Part shown: positions 51,147 through 58,667 of the stretch, one piece after another
Layout of the letters: each line of letters opens with the position of its first letter
Position numbering within the stretch: the first letter of the stretch is position 1
NCBI RefSeq assembly: GCF_019665765.1
Contig: NZ_CP081150.1
Coordinates: forward strand, 806,001 to 870,000
Reading direction: 5' to 3'
DNA from: Deefgea tanakiae
GTDB lineage: Bacteria > Pseudomonadota > Gammaproteobacteria > Burkholderiales > Chitinibacteraceae
DNA: 64,000 bases
Made by a program: the position numbers and the translations under genes
The notes under the pieces: generated by a model
What the model was told of the DNA's origin: nothing
Database searches by the model: none
What the model saw: the letters and a program-made list of their open reading frames with translations, nothing else

Positions 51147-52205
51147 TTATTCGCCGCCAGCGCCTTGCTCAATCAGGCGCAGCTCAGCTTGGGCATTGGG
51201 TGTGAACGGGTGTAGGTGAGAAAGGAATTGGCGGCTTGCTGCGCCCCAAGAATAGCGCTCAGCAAAGCGGCGCACTTCGTCGCGATCGATCCGTAGTGCG
51301 GCGATACACGCTTCGCGTAGGTCTTCGTTTAATGCACCGGGGCCGTCACTGCCAATCACATCAATTGGACCAGTAACAGGGTATGCCGCTACAGGGCAAC
51401 CACAAGCCATTGCTTCGAGCAATACTAGGCCGAATGTATCAGTTTTGCTTGGGAATACAAACACATCAGCGCTGCTGTAGACTTCGGCGAGTTCGGTTTG
51501 ATTTAAGACACCCAGCCAGTGAATATTCTTTTGCTCACCATACTTGGCTTTGAGTCCTGCCGCTGCTGGACCGTCACCGACCACCCATTTGCTGCCGGGC
51601 AAATCTAATTCTAAAAAGGCTTCGACGTTTTTCTCAACGGCAACACGGCCTACATAAACAAAAATTGGGCTACGCGAGTTGAGTTTATCGCGGCGACCTG
51701 GTTTGAAAATCTCCAGATCCACCCCGCGAGACCACATCACCACATTGGTAATGCCGCGATCGCTTAAGTCTTTAACGACCACTTTGGTTGGTGCCATTAC
51801 GGCTTGAGCTGAATTATGAAAGCGGCGCAACCATGCATAAGTCACGCTCAGTGGAATCGCAAAACGCAATTGCACATATTCAGGAAAACGTGAGTGATAC
51901 GCCGTCGTGTATGGGAGTTTATTTTTTAGGCTGTACGAGCGCGCTGCCAAGCCCAGTGGGCCCTCGGTAGCGATGTGAATCGCATCAGGTGCAAATTCAC
52001 GAATGCGTTCATTGACTTTGTTGCCCGGAAATAAAGAAAGGCGGATATCGGGATACGTTGGGCAAGGCACGGTCTTAAATTCGAGCGGCGTGAGCAATTC
52101 CACCGTGTGCCCCATTTTTCTTAATTCGGCGCTGGTTTGTTTCAAGGTGCGAACTACGCCATTGACTTGCGGTTCCCAAGCATCGGTGACGATTAAAATC
52201 TTCAT
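51147..52205 (-). CDS. GT4-family glycosyltransferase
   Basis: 352 residues with two Rossmann domains (GT-B). DAWEPQVNGVVRTLKQTSAELRKMGHTVELLTP is the MgtA/PimB-like opening. The donor site is FVYVGRVAVEKNVEAFLEL... and the E-x7-E motif region is PSKTDTFGLVLLEAMACGCPVAAYPVTGPIDVI. It probably adds a hexose or mannose to a membrane lipid; acceptor and donor are unknown. It is paired with the LpxH-like phosphoesterase upstream, separated by 122 bp. Confidence 0.88.
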   Translation of the reverse strand: MKILIVTDAWEPQVNGVVRTLKQTSAELRKMGHTVELLTPLEFKTVPCPTYPDIRLSLFPGNKVNERIREFAPDAIHIATEGPLGLAARSYSLKNKLPYTTAYHSRFPEYVQLRFAIPLSVTYAWLRRFHNSAQAVMAPTKVVVKDLSDRGITNVVMWSRGVDLEIFKPGRRDKLNSRSPIFVYVGRVAVEKNVEAFLELDLPGSKWVVGDGPAAAGLKAKYGEQKNIHWLGVLNQTELAEVYSSADVFVFPSKTDTFGLVLLEAMACGCPVAAYPVTGPIDVIGSDGPGALNEDLREACIAALRIDRDEVRRFAERYSWGAASRQFLSHLHPFTPNAQAELRLIEQGAGGE

Positions 52206-52235
52206 GCGATTAATCCTTTCAAAGTAGTGAAGAAC

Positions 52236-52272
52236 GTAAGTACGACAGTTTTTGTGCTGTTGCCGCGTCTTG
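52236..52272. repeat. Inverted repeat between glycosyltransferase and phosphoesterase
   Basis: 9-bp arms ACAGTTTTT/AAAAACTGT around a 19-bp loop. The right side, with CTTGCGTAAAAACTGTTTAC, loosely resembles the end of the 95-bp element and may be a decayed, internally deleted copy. Confidence 0.45.
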
Positions 52273-52327
52273 CGTAAAAACTGTTTACCTTCCTTGGTGC
52301 AAAAAAGTGAAACTTCAAATGGCGCAC

Positions 52328-53131
52328 TCAGGCGGTTTGTGGCGCAAGTGGCGTTAATAATTTATGGATATTGGCGGTTTGCGCGTCGTACATTTTTTGC
52401 CAAGTGAGGATGCGCAATTCACCATTGGGCATTTCAACCAAGGCAGTCAGGCTCTCCACCCAATCACCATCGTTGCAATATTCAATCCCGTCGATCATGC
52501 GCATTTCGGCTTTATGGATATGGCCGCAAATCACGCCATCTAACTCGCGTTTTTTGGCTTCTGCAGCGACCGCCTCTTCAAAATCAGAGACAAAACTCAC
52601 TGCTTTTTTGACTTTGTGTTTCAGGTATTGCGACAGTGACCAATAACCCAAGCCCATGCGGGCGCGGGCACGGTTAAACCAGCGATTGAGTTTGAGCGTC
52701 ATCTCGTAGGCTTGGTCTCCAACAACGGCTAACCAGCGCGCGCATTGAATAACGCCGTCAAATTGGTCGCCATGAATGACAAGGTATTTTTTGCCGTTCG
52801 CCATCGTGTGGATGACTTCGTCTTCGATTTTGATTTCGCCAAACATCAGACCAATGAATTGGCGCGCGCCTTCGTCGTGATTGCCGGGGATGTAGGTAAC
52901 TTGAGTGCCTTTGCGGGCTTTGCGGAGAATTTTTTGAATAACATCGTTATGACTTTGTTGCCAGTACCAACTGCGCTTCATGGCCCAGCCGTCAATAATG
53001 TCGCCAACTAGATATAATTGCTCTGATTCGGTGTGTTTTAAGAAATCTAAGAGATAATCAGCTTGGCAACCTGCCGTACCCAAGTGAATATCAGAAATCC
53101 AGATGCTTCGAAAACGCAATTCAGATGCCAT
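52328..53131 (-). CDS. UDP-2,3-diacylglucosamine diphosphatase-like metallophosphoesterase
   Basis: 267 residues. The calcineurin-like motifs SDIHLGTAGCQADYLLDFL, LVGDIIDGWAMKRSWYWQQSHNDV, YIPGNHDEGARQFIG, YLVIHGDQFDGVI and ICGHIHKAEMR define the LpxH/LpxH2-like branch. It may hydrolyse UDP-diacylglucosamine in lipid A synthesis, or a related phospholipid. The pairing with a GT4 enzyme suggests joint work on an envelope glycolipid; this is inference. Confidence 0.85.
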   Translation of the reverse strand: MASELRFRSIWISDIHLGTAGCQADYLLDFLKHTESEQLYLVGDIIDGWAMKRSWYWQQSHNDVIQKILRKARKGTQVTYIPGNHDEGARQFIGLMFGEIKIEDEVIHTMANGKKYLVIHGDQFDGVIQCARWLAVVGDQAYEMTLKLNRWFNRARARMGLGYWSLSQYLKHKVKKAVSFVSDFEEAVAAEAKKRELDGVICGHIHKAEMRMIDGIEYCNDGDWVESLTALVEMPNGELRILTWQKMYDAQTANIHKLLTPLAPQTA

Positions 53132-53295
53132 AAATCACAACTCCGCTGAGGGGCTTGTGAAGCATCATGCAGATGCATTGTGACAATGGTGCGACAGTAA
53201 AATGAAGCAAATAAGACATTTGATTTGTACGTAAAACGATGTTTAGGTCTTTACCATGCTGAATTAAAGCGTGTTTTTTAAAATTGAGAGTTTGA

Positions 53296-53511
53296 ATGAT
53301 GCAGTCAAGTGAGCGCCCTGATACGCCGTGTGTAGCGGTTTGTTCTACTGGAATGGGTGACGATGTCTGTAAAGGCTGCCAGCGCACGATGCTGGAAGTC
53401 GCGCACTGGGTCATGCTCAGTGATGCAGAAAAAGAAGTGGTTTGGTTACGTCTAGAGCAATATTGGGCCGACCAAGGGAAAACACCGCCGTGGCTAAAAC
53501 GCGGAAAGTGA
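53296..53511 (+). CDS. DUF1289 protein
   Basis: 71 residues. DTPCVAVCSTGMGDDVCKGCQRTMLEVAHWVMLSDAEKEVVWLRLEQ has the DUF1289 pattern PC-x2-C...C-x2-C-x-RT...E...W, four Cys likely to bind zinc or an Fe-S cluster. Its function is unknown. Confidence 0.88.
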   Translation: MMQSSERPDTPCVAVCSTGMGDDVCKGCQRTMLEVAHWVMLSDAEKEVVWLRLEQYWADQGKTPPWLKRGK

Positions 53512-53590
53512 TGTTTTTTTACGACGATTATATCGGCGAGTCCACAAAACTATAAAAACCAATACTAGCGTTCAACGCTATGGAGAAAAA

Positions 53591-54202
53591 ATGCAACACG
53601 GCATTTTAAAGCAATGGAAAAAAGATTTCGGTTTTATTCAAGTTGAGAATGGCGAACGTTTCTTTGTTCATATCAGTACCTTAAAGCGTGGCGGTATTCA
53701 CCAGCCCCGAATTGGCGACACGATTTACTTTACGCTAGGTAAAGATAAACAAGGCCGTGCCCGCGCGCAAACGGCAGGGCGTAATCCAGAGCAGCTCGAA
53801 AAAGCCAATGCTCGCCGTGCCGCACATCGCCAAGCCAATAGCCAGCCGCAAACGGATTGGATTGACTATCTTGCGCTGGCTGGCTTGCCTTTGGCTTTAC
53901 TTTTGGCCGCTTTTTCACCTGCCCGTTGGTGGATACTCGGCATCATGGCCACCCTCAGTGTGTTTAGCTTTGTAATGTATGGCTTTGATAAGGCGCAGGC
54001 TCTGCGAAATGCGTGGCGCGTACCTGAAGCCAATCTGCATCTATTTGCCGTGTTGGGTGGCTGGCCCGGTGCTGTATTAGCGCAACGCCGCTTACGTCAT
54101 AAAACACAGAAAGGCACATTCCGTATCGTGTTTGCCGCTTGTGTGCTGATCAATATATTGGTATTGGCGTATTTGCTGAGAGCTGGTGTGGTGGGTATTT
54201 GA
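53591..54202 (+). CDS. Cold-shock domain-DUF1294 membrane protein
   Basis: 203 residues. The N-terminal OB-fold (GILKQWKKDFGFIQVENGERFFVHISTLKRGGI) is cold-shock-like. It is followed by a linker and a DUF1294 membrane domain with about three helices (WWILGIMATLSVFSFVMYGFDKAQALRNAWRVPEANLHLFAVLGGWPGAVLAQRRLRHKTQKGTFR). This fusion is a known architecture of unknown function, possibly RNA binding at the membrane. GGAG precedes the ATG. Confidence 0.9.
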   Translation: MQHGILKQWKKDFGFIQVENGERFFVHISTLKRGGIHQPRIGDTIYFTLGKDKQGRARAQTAGRNPEQLEKANARRAAHRQANSQPQTDWIDYLALAGLPLALLLAAFSPARWWILGIMATLSVFSFVMYGFDKAQALRNAWRVPEANLHLFAVLGGWPGAVLAQRRLRHKTQKGTFRIVFAACVLINILVLAYLLRAGVVGI

Positions 54203-54270
54203 TGCAAGGCTTTGTTTAATAATGACTGTGGCTGAATACCCTGTTGATCGGTGTTCATCCTCGCAAGTTT

Positions 54271-54894
54271 TTATATGCCGCTGCGTTGACTGGTTAAAAA
54301 CGCCGGCACTTTAGCGGCGGTTTGCCGGTTAATCGCGCACAAAAGTGATGGGTCTACCTTGCTGCATTGATGTTGTTTACGCAGCGTTTGGCTCAAGTGA
54401 TTGATTAAATGAACGGTCACTTCGGCATCCGCCTCGGCGCGGTGGGCGTTGCCAGAAAAGCGAATCTTTAATTCCCGCGCTAATTCACCCAGTTTGTAAC
54501 TTGGACGCTGTGGCATCAAACGGCGCGCTAATAAGAGCGAGCAGACCAAATGCTGGTGCTGCGGCTTGAGTCCAAGCCCCGTGCTTTCGGCCAGCAAAAA
54601 TTTATTATCAAAACTGGCGTTGTGGGCGGCGAGCGCGTCTTTGCCGATAAATTGGATGAGTGCGGGCAACACTTCAGTGACACGGGGTGCGCTGTTGACC
54701 ATGGCCTGCGTAATGCCCGTGATGGCAGTGATCTCGCGCGGGATGCGGGTGCCGCAATTGACTAAAGACACAAACCGCTCGATCACCTCACCATTAACCA
54801 CACGTAAAGCCGCCACTTCGGTAATGCGCGCGCCCATGGCAGGGGAAAGTCCGGTTGTTTCAAAGTCGAGCACAATCAGTGGCGTGTCTAGCAT
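54271..54894 (-). CDS. 3'-5' exonuclease, DnaQ-like (DEDDh)
   Basis: 207 residues from MLDTPLIVLDFETTGLSPAMGARITEVAALRV. Exo I carries the DxE pair, Exo II is LAAHNASFDNKFL and Exo III is HRAEADAEVT with the DEDDh His. It is a stand-alone proofreading-type exonuclease. The start is placed at ATG 54894, where AAGG lies 5 bp upstream. A longer form from 54930 would take its first codons from the palindrome at 54913-54957. Confidence 0.88.
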   Translation of the reverse strand: MLDTPLIVLDFETTGLSPAMGARITEVAALRVVNGEVIERFVSLVNCGTRIPREITAITGITQAMVNSAPRVTEVLPALIQFIGKDALAAHNASFDNKFLLAESTGLGLKPQHQHLVCSLLLARRLMPQRPSYKLGELARELKIRFSGNAHRAEADAEVTVHLINHLSQTLRKQHQCSKVDPSLLCAINRQTAAKVPAFLTSQRSGI

Positions 54895-54912
54895 GGTGAC
54901 CTTAGTTGTGAT

Positions 54913-54957
54913 GTATTGCTCCACAGTCATTAATAAATAATGGCTACAGCGATATAC
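54913..54957. repeat. 45-bp palindromic repeat, copy 8
   Basis: Begins GTATTGCTCCACAGTCATTA and ends TAATGGCTACAGCGATATAC. It lies 7 bp from the DUF1841 stop (minus strand) and ahead of the exonuclease gene. Confidence 0.85.
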
Positions 54958-54964
54958 GGTAATA

Positions 54965-55399
54965 TTACTGGATGATGCCCAGTCGTTGGCGGATACCGTC
55001 TAAGTAAATCTGCGGATTAGCTTGTGTGTTGTTACGCTGCGCTTGCCAAATCATTTCCGCTAGGCAATCGAGCATATCGTGTAGTGCGCGGTGCGCATCA
55101 CTGTGTTTTGCGTGCAGTTGTTGATACAAGGCGCGAACGCCAGTAGGCTGATCAATTGACAATTGTTCGGCCAGCGCCAAATGCAAACTTAAATGCAAGA
55201 AAGGATTGGTGTCGCCGTGCTCGGGCGGCCAGTCGTGATCAAGATAGTCTTGGTTCAGAAATAAATGATATTCGGGATGGGCAATCAGCACATCGACCAG
55301 AATGGCTTCTAGATCAGCCAAGGGCTGAGCTTGCAGATGCTTTTGCCAAGTCTGAATAAAAAAGCGGCGCGCTTCATCGCGGCTGGGATTAAATAGCAT
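54965..55399 (-). CDS. DUF1841 family protein
   Basis: 144 residues. MLFNPSRDEARRFFIQTWQKHLQAQPLADLEAILVDVLIAHPEYHLFLNQ and TNPFLHLSLHLALAEQLSIDQPTGVRALY, then HDMLDCLAEMIWQAQRNN, match DUF1841, a betaproteobacterial family of unknown function. HLSLH and HAxH-like histidines may bind metal. It lies upstream of the exonuclease on the same strand. Confidence 0.88.
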   Translation of the reverse strand: MLFNPSRDEARRFFIQTWQKHLQAQPLADLEAILVDVLIAHPEYHLFLNQDYLDHDWPPEHGDTNPFLHLSLHLALAEQLSIDQPTGVRALYQQLHAKHSDAHRALHDMLDCLAEMIWQAQRNNTQANPQIYLDGIRQRLGIIQ

Positions 55400-55455
55400 G
55401 GGTGATGAGTCTTAATAGGTTGGCGGTGTATTTTATATACGAAAATGATTCAGTA

Positions 55456-55543
55456 CACGAAAGGCACGAAAAGTACGAAAAATCTTAGTTTGTAGTTACT
55501 TTGAGTTTTTATGCTTTTGTTCGTGGCTTTCGTGCTTTTCGTG
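55456..55543. repeat. Inverted arrays of CACGAAA(A/G)G units
   Basis: Three 9-bp units (CACGAAAGG, CACGAAAAG, TACGAAAAA) at 55456-55482 face three reverse-complement units at 55517-55543, with a 34-bp gap. They can form a long hairpin. They lie between the FIST gene and DUF1841. Confidence 0.75.
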
Positions 55544-55558
55544 GACGAATGGATTGTT

Positions 55559-56572
55559 CTAGTCGAAAAGCGCAACAAGGACGCTATTGTCGACCACTTG
55601 ATTGCTTTTGGCGAGGGGCGCGATCTGGCCGTTGCCATAAAATCCGGCAAACGGCACGCCGGGTAGGGCGCTACGCAGTACATTCCAGTCTGGCTCGGTA
55701 ATCCCACTGCCTGCCATCGCGCGGCGGTGCCCAGAAAAAGCCAAGCCCCATTTGGGCTGTGCACGCCCAGCCAGTTGGCTCATTAATTGCAGGCCTAAAT
55801 CTTGGCTAGCCGCAGCGCTATCAAAATGTCCCCAGCACAAATTCATGCCAACCGGCACTTCATGGGCCAACATAATGGCTTGTTTTTGTTCGTCCACGCC
55901 AATCACCGGAATCCACAGCATGTCGCTGGGTGAATCACCGATGCCAGCCATTAAATTATGTAAATCATATTGACGCAGCCATGTGCGTAAAGTCGGGTAG
56001 GCTGACTGTGAATCCAGTGTGTCGAGCATCAAACCATTGCTAGCGGTCACGCGATAGGGTTGGCTTAAAGCTTGAAAGCCTTGCGACACCACAATGCTGC
56101 GCGGGGTGAGGGCGGTTTCGATGAAATCGGGATGTTGTCGACCGTTTTGCCAAATCGCATAGGCGCCGTTACCAGTGGCGTCGCCCGCAATACCACCAAA
56201 ACGCTGTCCACCACGATTGAGCCATTGTTGATTAATGGCGTTGGGTGCGGCCAAGGCAAAGTGAGTGTCTGTGCTGAAGTTGAATGGCATCGCAGCAGGT
56301 AGAACGATGGCTGCGGCGGCTGGCGCGTCGAGTGACCAGTCTTGATCGCTGAATACGCCAGCAGCACTTGCGCCAAAGATATCAAAGCTACCCGTTACTT
56401 GAGTGACTGCACGCAAGGTGGTGTTGATTTCGTACTGAAAATGCGTCGACAAAAATAAAAAGATGCGCCCAGCGTGACTTAAACCGCCGCGTGCCATGGC
56501 TGAACTGACCGCCGCGATGGCCACTTGTGGCGTGGCACGTGGGCCGTGGGCGTAGCCGCTTGCTGGAATCAT
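55559..56572 (-). CDS. FIST domain signal-transduction protein
   Basis: 337 residues with FIST_N (about 25-190) and FIST_C (about 195-320). Landmarks are GRIFLFLSTHFQYEINTTLRAV, FDIFGASAAGVFSDQ, RSIVVSQGFQALSQPYRVTASNGLML and KWGLAFSGHRRAMAGSGITEPDWNVLRSALPGVPFAGFYGNGQIAPL. FIST proteins bind small ligands, proposed to be amino acids, and usually feed kinases or cyclases. No partner gene adjoins it. No membrane helix is seen. Confidence 0.85.
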   Translation of the reverse strand: MIPASGYAHGPRATPQVAIAAVSSAMARGGLSHAGRIFLFLSTHFQYEINTTLRAVTQVTGSFDIFGASAAGVFSDQDWSLDAPAAAAIVLPAAMPFNFSTDTHFALAAPNAINQQWLNRGGQRFGGIAGDATGNGAYAIWQNGRQHPDFIETALTPRSIVVSQGFQALSQPYRVTASNGLMLDTLDSQSAYPTLRTWLRQYDLHNLMAGIGDSPSDMLWIPVIGVDEQKQAIMLAHEVPVGMNLCWGHFDSAAASQDLGLQLMSQLAGRAQPKWGLAFSGHRRAMAGSGITEPDWNVLRSALPGVPFAGFYGNGQIAPLAKSNQVVDNSVLVALFD

Positions 56573-56635
56573 TGTTTAGCCTGGATATCAAAGTCTCTGC
56601 GACAATACATAAAATAGAGGATGGTGAGCAATCTT

Positions 56636-57124
56636 ATGGATAATATATATGACTTTTCTGTGACAACTGCAGCGGGAGGCATCCAAAGTCTGGCTGACTA
56701 TCGTGGGCAGGTGATTTTGATTGTGAATGTGGCAAGTCAATGTGGCTTCACTGCGCAGTATGCTGACTTGCAGCGACTCTATGCACAATATCGTGAACAG
56801 GGCTTGCTGATTCTGGGTTTTCCTTGTGATCAATTCGGTGGGCAAGAGCCTGGCAGTAATGCAGAAATCGCACAGTTTTGTCAGTTGAATTTCGGCGTTG
56901 AGTTTCCGGTCTTTGCCAAAATCGAAGTCAGAGGACCGAGTGCTGCGCCGCTCTTTAACTATTTAACACAGCAACGACGTGGTTTTTTGGGCTCACGCCA
57001 GATTAAGTGGAACTTTACGAAGTTTGTCATTGATAGAAAAGGGCGTGTAGTAAAGCGATACGCGCCTTATCGTAAAATTGCTGATTTGCAGAGTGATATT
57101 GAAAAGTTACTGCTTGCCCCTTGA
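56636..57124 (+). CDS. Glutathione peroxidase family protein
   Basis: 162 residues. The catalytic tetrad is visible as Cys36 (NVASQCGFT), Gln70 (FGGQEPG) and Trp125/Asn126 (IKWNFTKF). As a Cys-type bacterial enzyme it reduces peroxides, probably with thioredoxin. The start is ATG 56636, with GGTGAG 7 bp upstream; ATG 56621 would abut AGAGG. It is followed by a 95-bp repeat and carA. Confidence 0.92.
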   Translation: MDNIYDFSVTTAAGGIQSLADYRGQVILIVNVASQCGFTAQYADLQRLYAQYREQGLLILGFPCDQFGGQEPGSNAEIAQFCQLNFGVEFPVFAKIEVRGPSAAPLFNYLTQQRRGFLGSRQIKWNFTKFVIDRKGRVVKRYAPYRKIADLQSDIEKLLLAP

Positions 57125-57197
57125 GTCAATACGGATTTGCATTGATAGCAAAGGGCTTTTGCGGTAGAATTCGGCCAATTTTGTAGCGAAGTAATTT

Positions 57198-57292
57198 GTA
57201 CAAAAATTTTCACGCAAGGCAGAAAGCCGAAGAGCAGTACAAATTGTACGGCGAGGCGAAGTAACGATGCGTGGGAGATTTTGTCTTACTAC
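57198..57292. repeat. 95-bp MITE-like element, copy B
   Basis: Begins GTACAAAAATTTT and ends GAGATTTTGTCTTACTAC; aligns along its whole length with the reverse complement of 39991-40085. It lies in the carA leader, between glutathione peroxidase and carA. Its right terminal repeat is less well kept than in copy A. Confidence 0.75.
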
Positions 57293-57384
57293 TTATGGAA
57301 ACGGGGTTGGCCAAGCTAACTCCGTTTTTCTACGCCTACCCCACAGATTTTGACTTATTGGGCGCAATGCCCTGGAGCCGCCCC

Positions 57385-58539
57385 GTGTCCACGACAGTTC
57401 CCACGCCAGCCGCGATCCCTGCCATTTTGGCGCTTGCCGACGGCACCATTTTTCATGGTATTTCTATTGGTGCTGAGGGTGAAACCCTCGGTGAAGTGGT
57501 ATTTAATACCTCAATGACAGGTTATCAAGAGATCTTGACTGACCCTTCATACACCAAGCAAATCGTTACATTGACTTATCCGCACGTGGGTAATTACGGT
57601 GTGAATGCAGAAGACGCAGAAAGCCGTTCGGTGTTTGCCGAAGGCCTGATTATTCGTGATTTGCCACTCTTGCACTCAAATTTTCGCGCCACGATGAGTT
57701 TGGGGGAGTATCTCAAGCAAAACAACGTGGTTGCTATTGCTGATATCGATACCCGTAAATTGACACGCATTTTGCGTGAAAAAGGTGCGCAACCTGGTTG
57801 CATTATCAGCGGTGAAAATATCGATGAAGCGGCTGCGGTAGCGAAAGCGAAATCGTTTGGCTCGATGGCCGGTCAAGATTTGGCGAAAGTTGTGACTTGC
57901 GAAAAATCGTTCGAATGGACGACAGCGGAATGGAAATTGGGCGTAGGTTACACCGTTCAATCTAATCCAAAATACCATGTCGTGGCTTACGACTTTGGCG
58001 TGAAGCACAATATCTTACGCATGCTGGCTGAGCGTGGCTGTAAATTGACGGTGGTACCAGCACAAACGCCTGCTGCTGATGTTTTGGCACTCAATCCTGA
58101 TGGCGTGTTCTTGTCAAACGGCCCTGGCGATCCAGAGCCATGCGATTACGCAATCACTGCAATTCAAGAATTGTTGGCGAAGAAACTCCCGATTTTTGGT
58201 ATCTGTTTGGGGCATCAATTGCTCGGTTTGGCAGCTGGCGGCAAAACCAGCAAGATGAAGTTCGGTCACCACGGTGCAAACCATCCAGTGCAAGATTTGG
58301 ATAGCAAGCACGTGATGATTACGAGCCAAAATCATGGCTTCCAAGTCGATGAAACTAGCTTGCCAGCGAATGTACGCGTTACGCATCGCTCATTGTTTGA
58401 CGGTACGGTACAAGGTATTGAATTGACGGATACGCCAGCGTTCTCGTTCCAAGGTCACCCAGAAGCGAGCCCAGGCCCGCACGATGTGGCCTATTTGTTT
58501 GATAAGTTCATTGCGCAATTGGCAGAACGTAAGGTGTGA
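57385..58539 (+). CDS. carA: Carbamoyl-phosphate synthase small subunit
   Basis: 384 residues. It supplies ammonia from glutamine to CarB in arginine and pyrimidine synthesis. [45 protein letters not shown] opens the subunit. The amidotransferase has [12 protein letters not shown] (Cys) and [12 protein letters not shown] (His, Glu). The start is set at GTG 57385, with GGAG at 57374-57377 seven bases away. An upstream GTG at 57271 lies inside the 95-bp repeat, and its first 38 residues do not look like CarA. Confidence 0.95.
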   Translation: MSTTVPTPAAIPAILALADGTIFHGISIGAEGETLGEVVFNTSMTGYQEILTDPSYTKQIVTLTYPHVGNYGVNAEDAESRSVFAEGLIIRDLPLLHSNFRATMSLGEYLKQNNVVAIADIDTRKLTRILREKGAQPGCIISGENIDEAAAVAKAKSFGSMAGQDLAKVVTCEKSFEWTTAEWKLGVGYTVQSNPKYHVVAYDFGVKHNILRMLAERGCKLTVVPAQTPAADVLALNPDGVFLSNGPGDPEPCDYAITAIQELLAKKLPIFGICLGHQLLGLAAGGKTSKMKFGHHGANHPVQDLDSKHVMITSQNHGFQVDETSLPANVRVTHRSLFDGTVQGIELTDTPAFSFQGHPEASPGPHDVAYLFDKFIAQLAERKV

Positions 58540-58667
58540 GAGTGGGCGGCTTGTAATGCAAGCCGCAATATTCGAACTGATTATCCATGTATAGATAAAG
58601 GAGTTAGGTGCAGTAGTGAAGCAGGTTGAGGTGAAAATCTCCTTGCGGCCACGCGCCTCACAAAACA

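Noticed and set aside
57271-57384. N-terminal extension of CarA
   Set aside because: It starts within the 95-bp repeat, lacks a ribosome binding site and does not resemble CarA; GTG 57385 has a well-placed GGAG.
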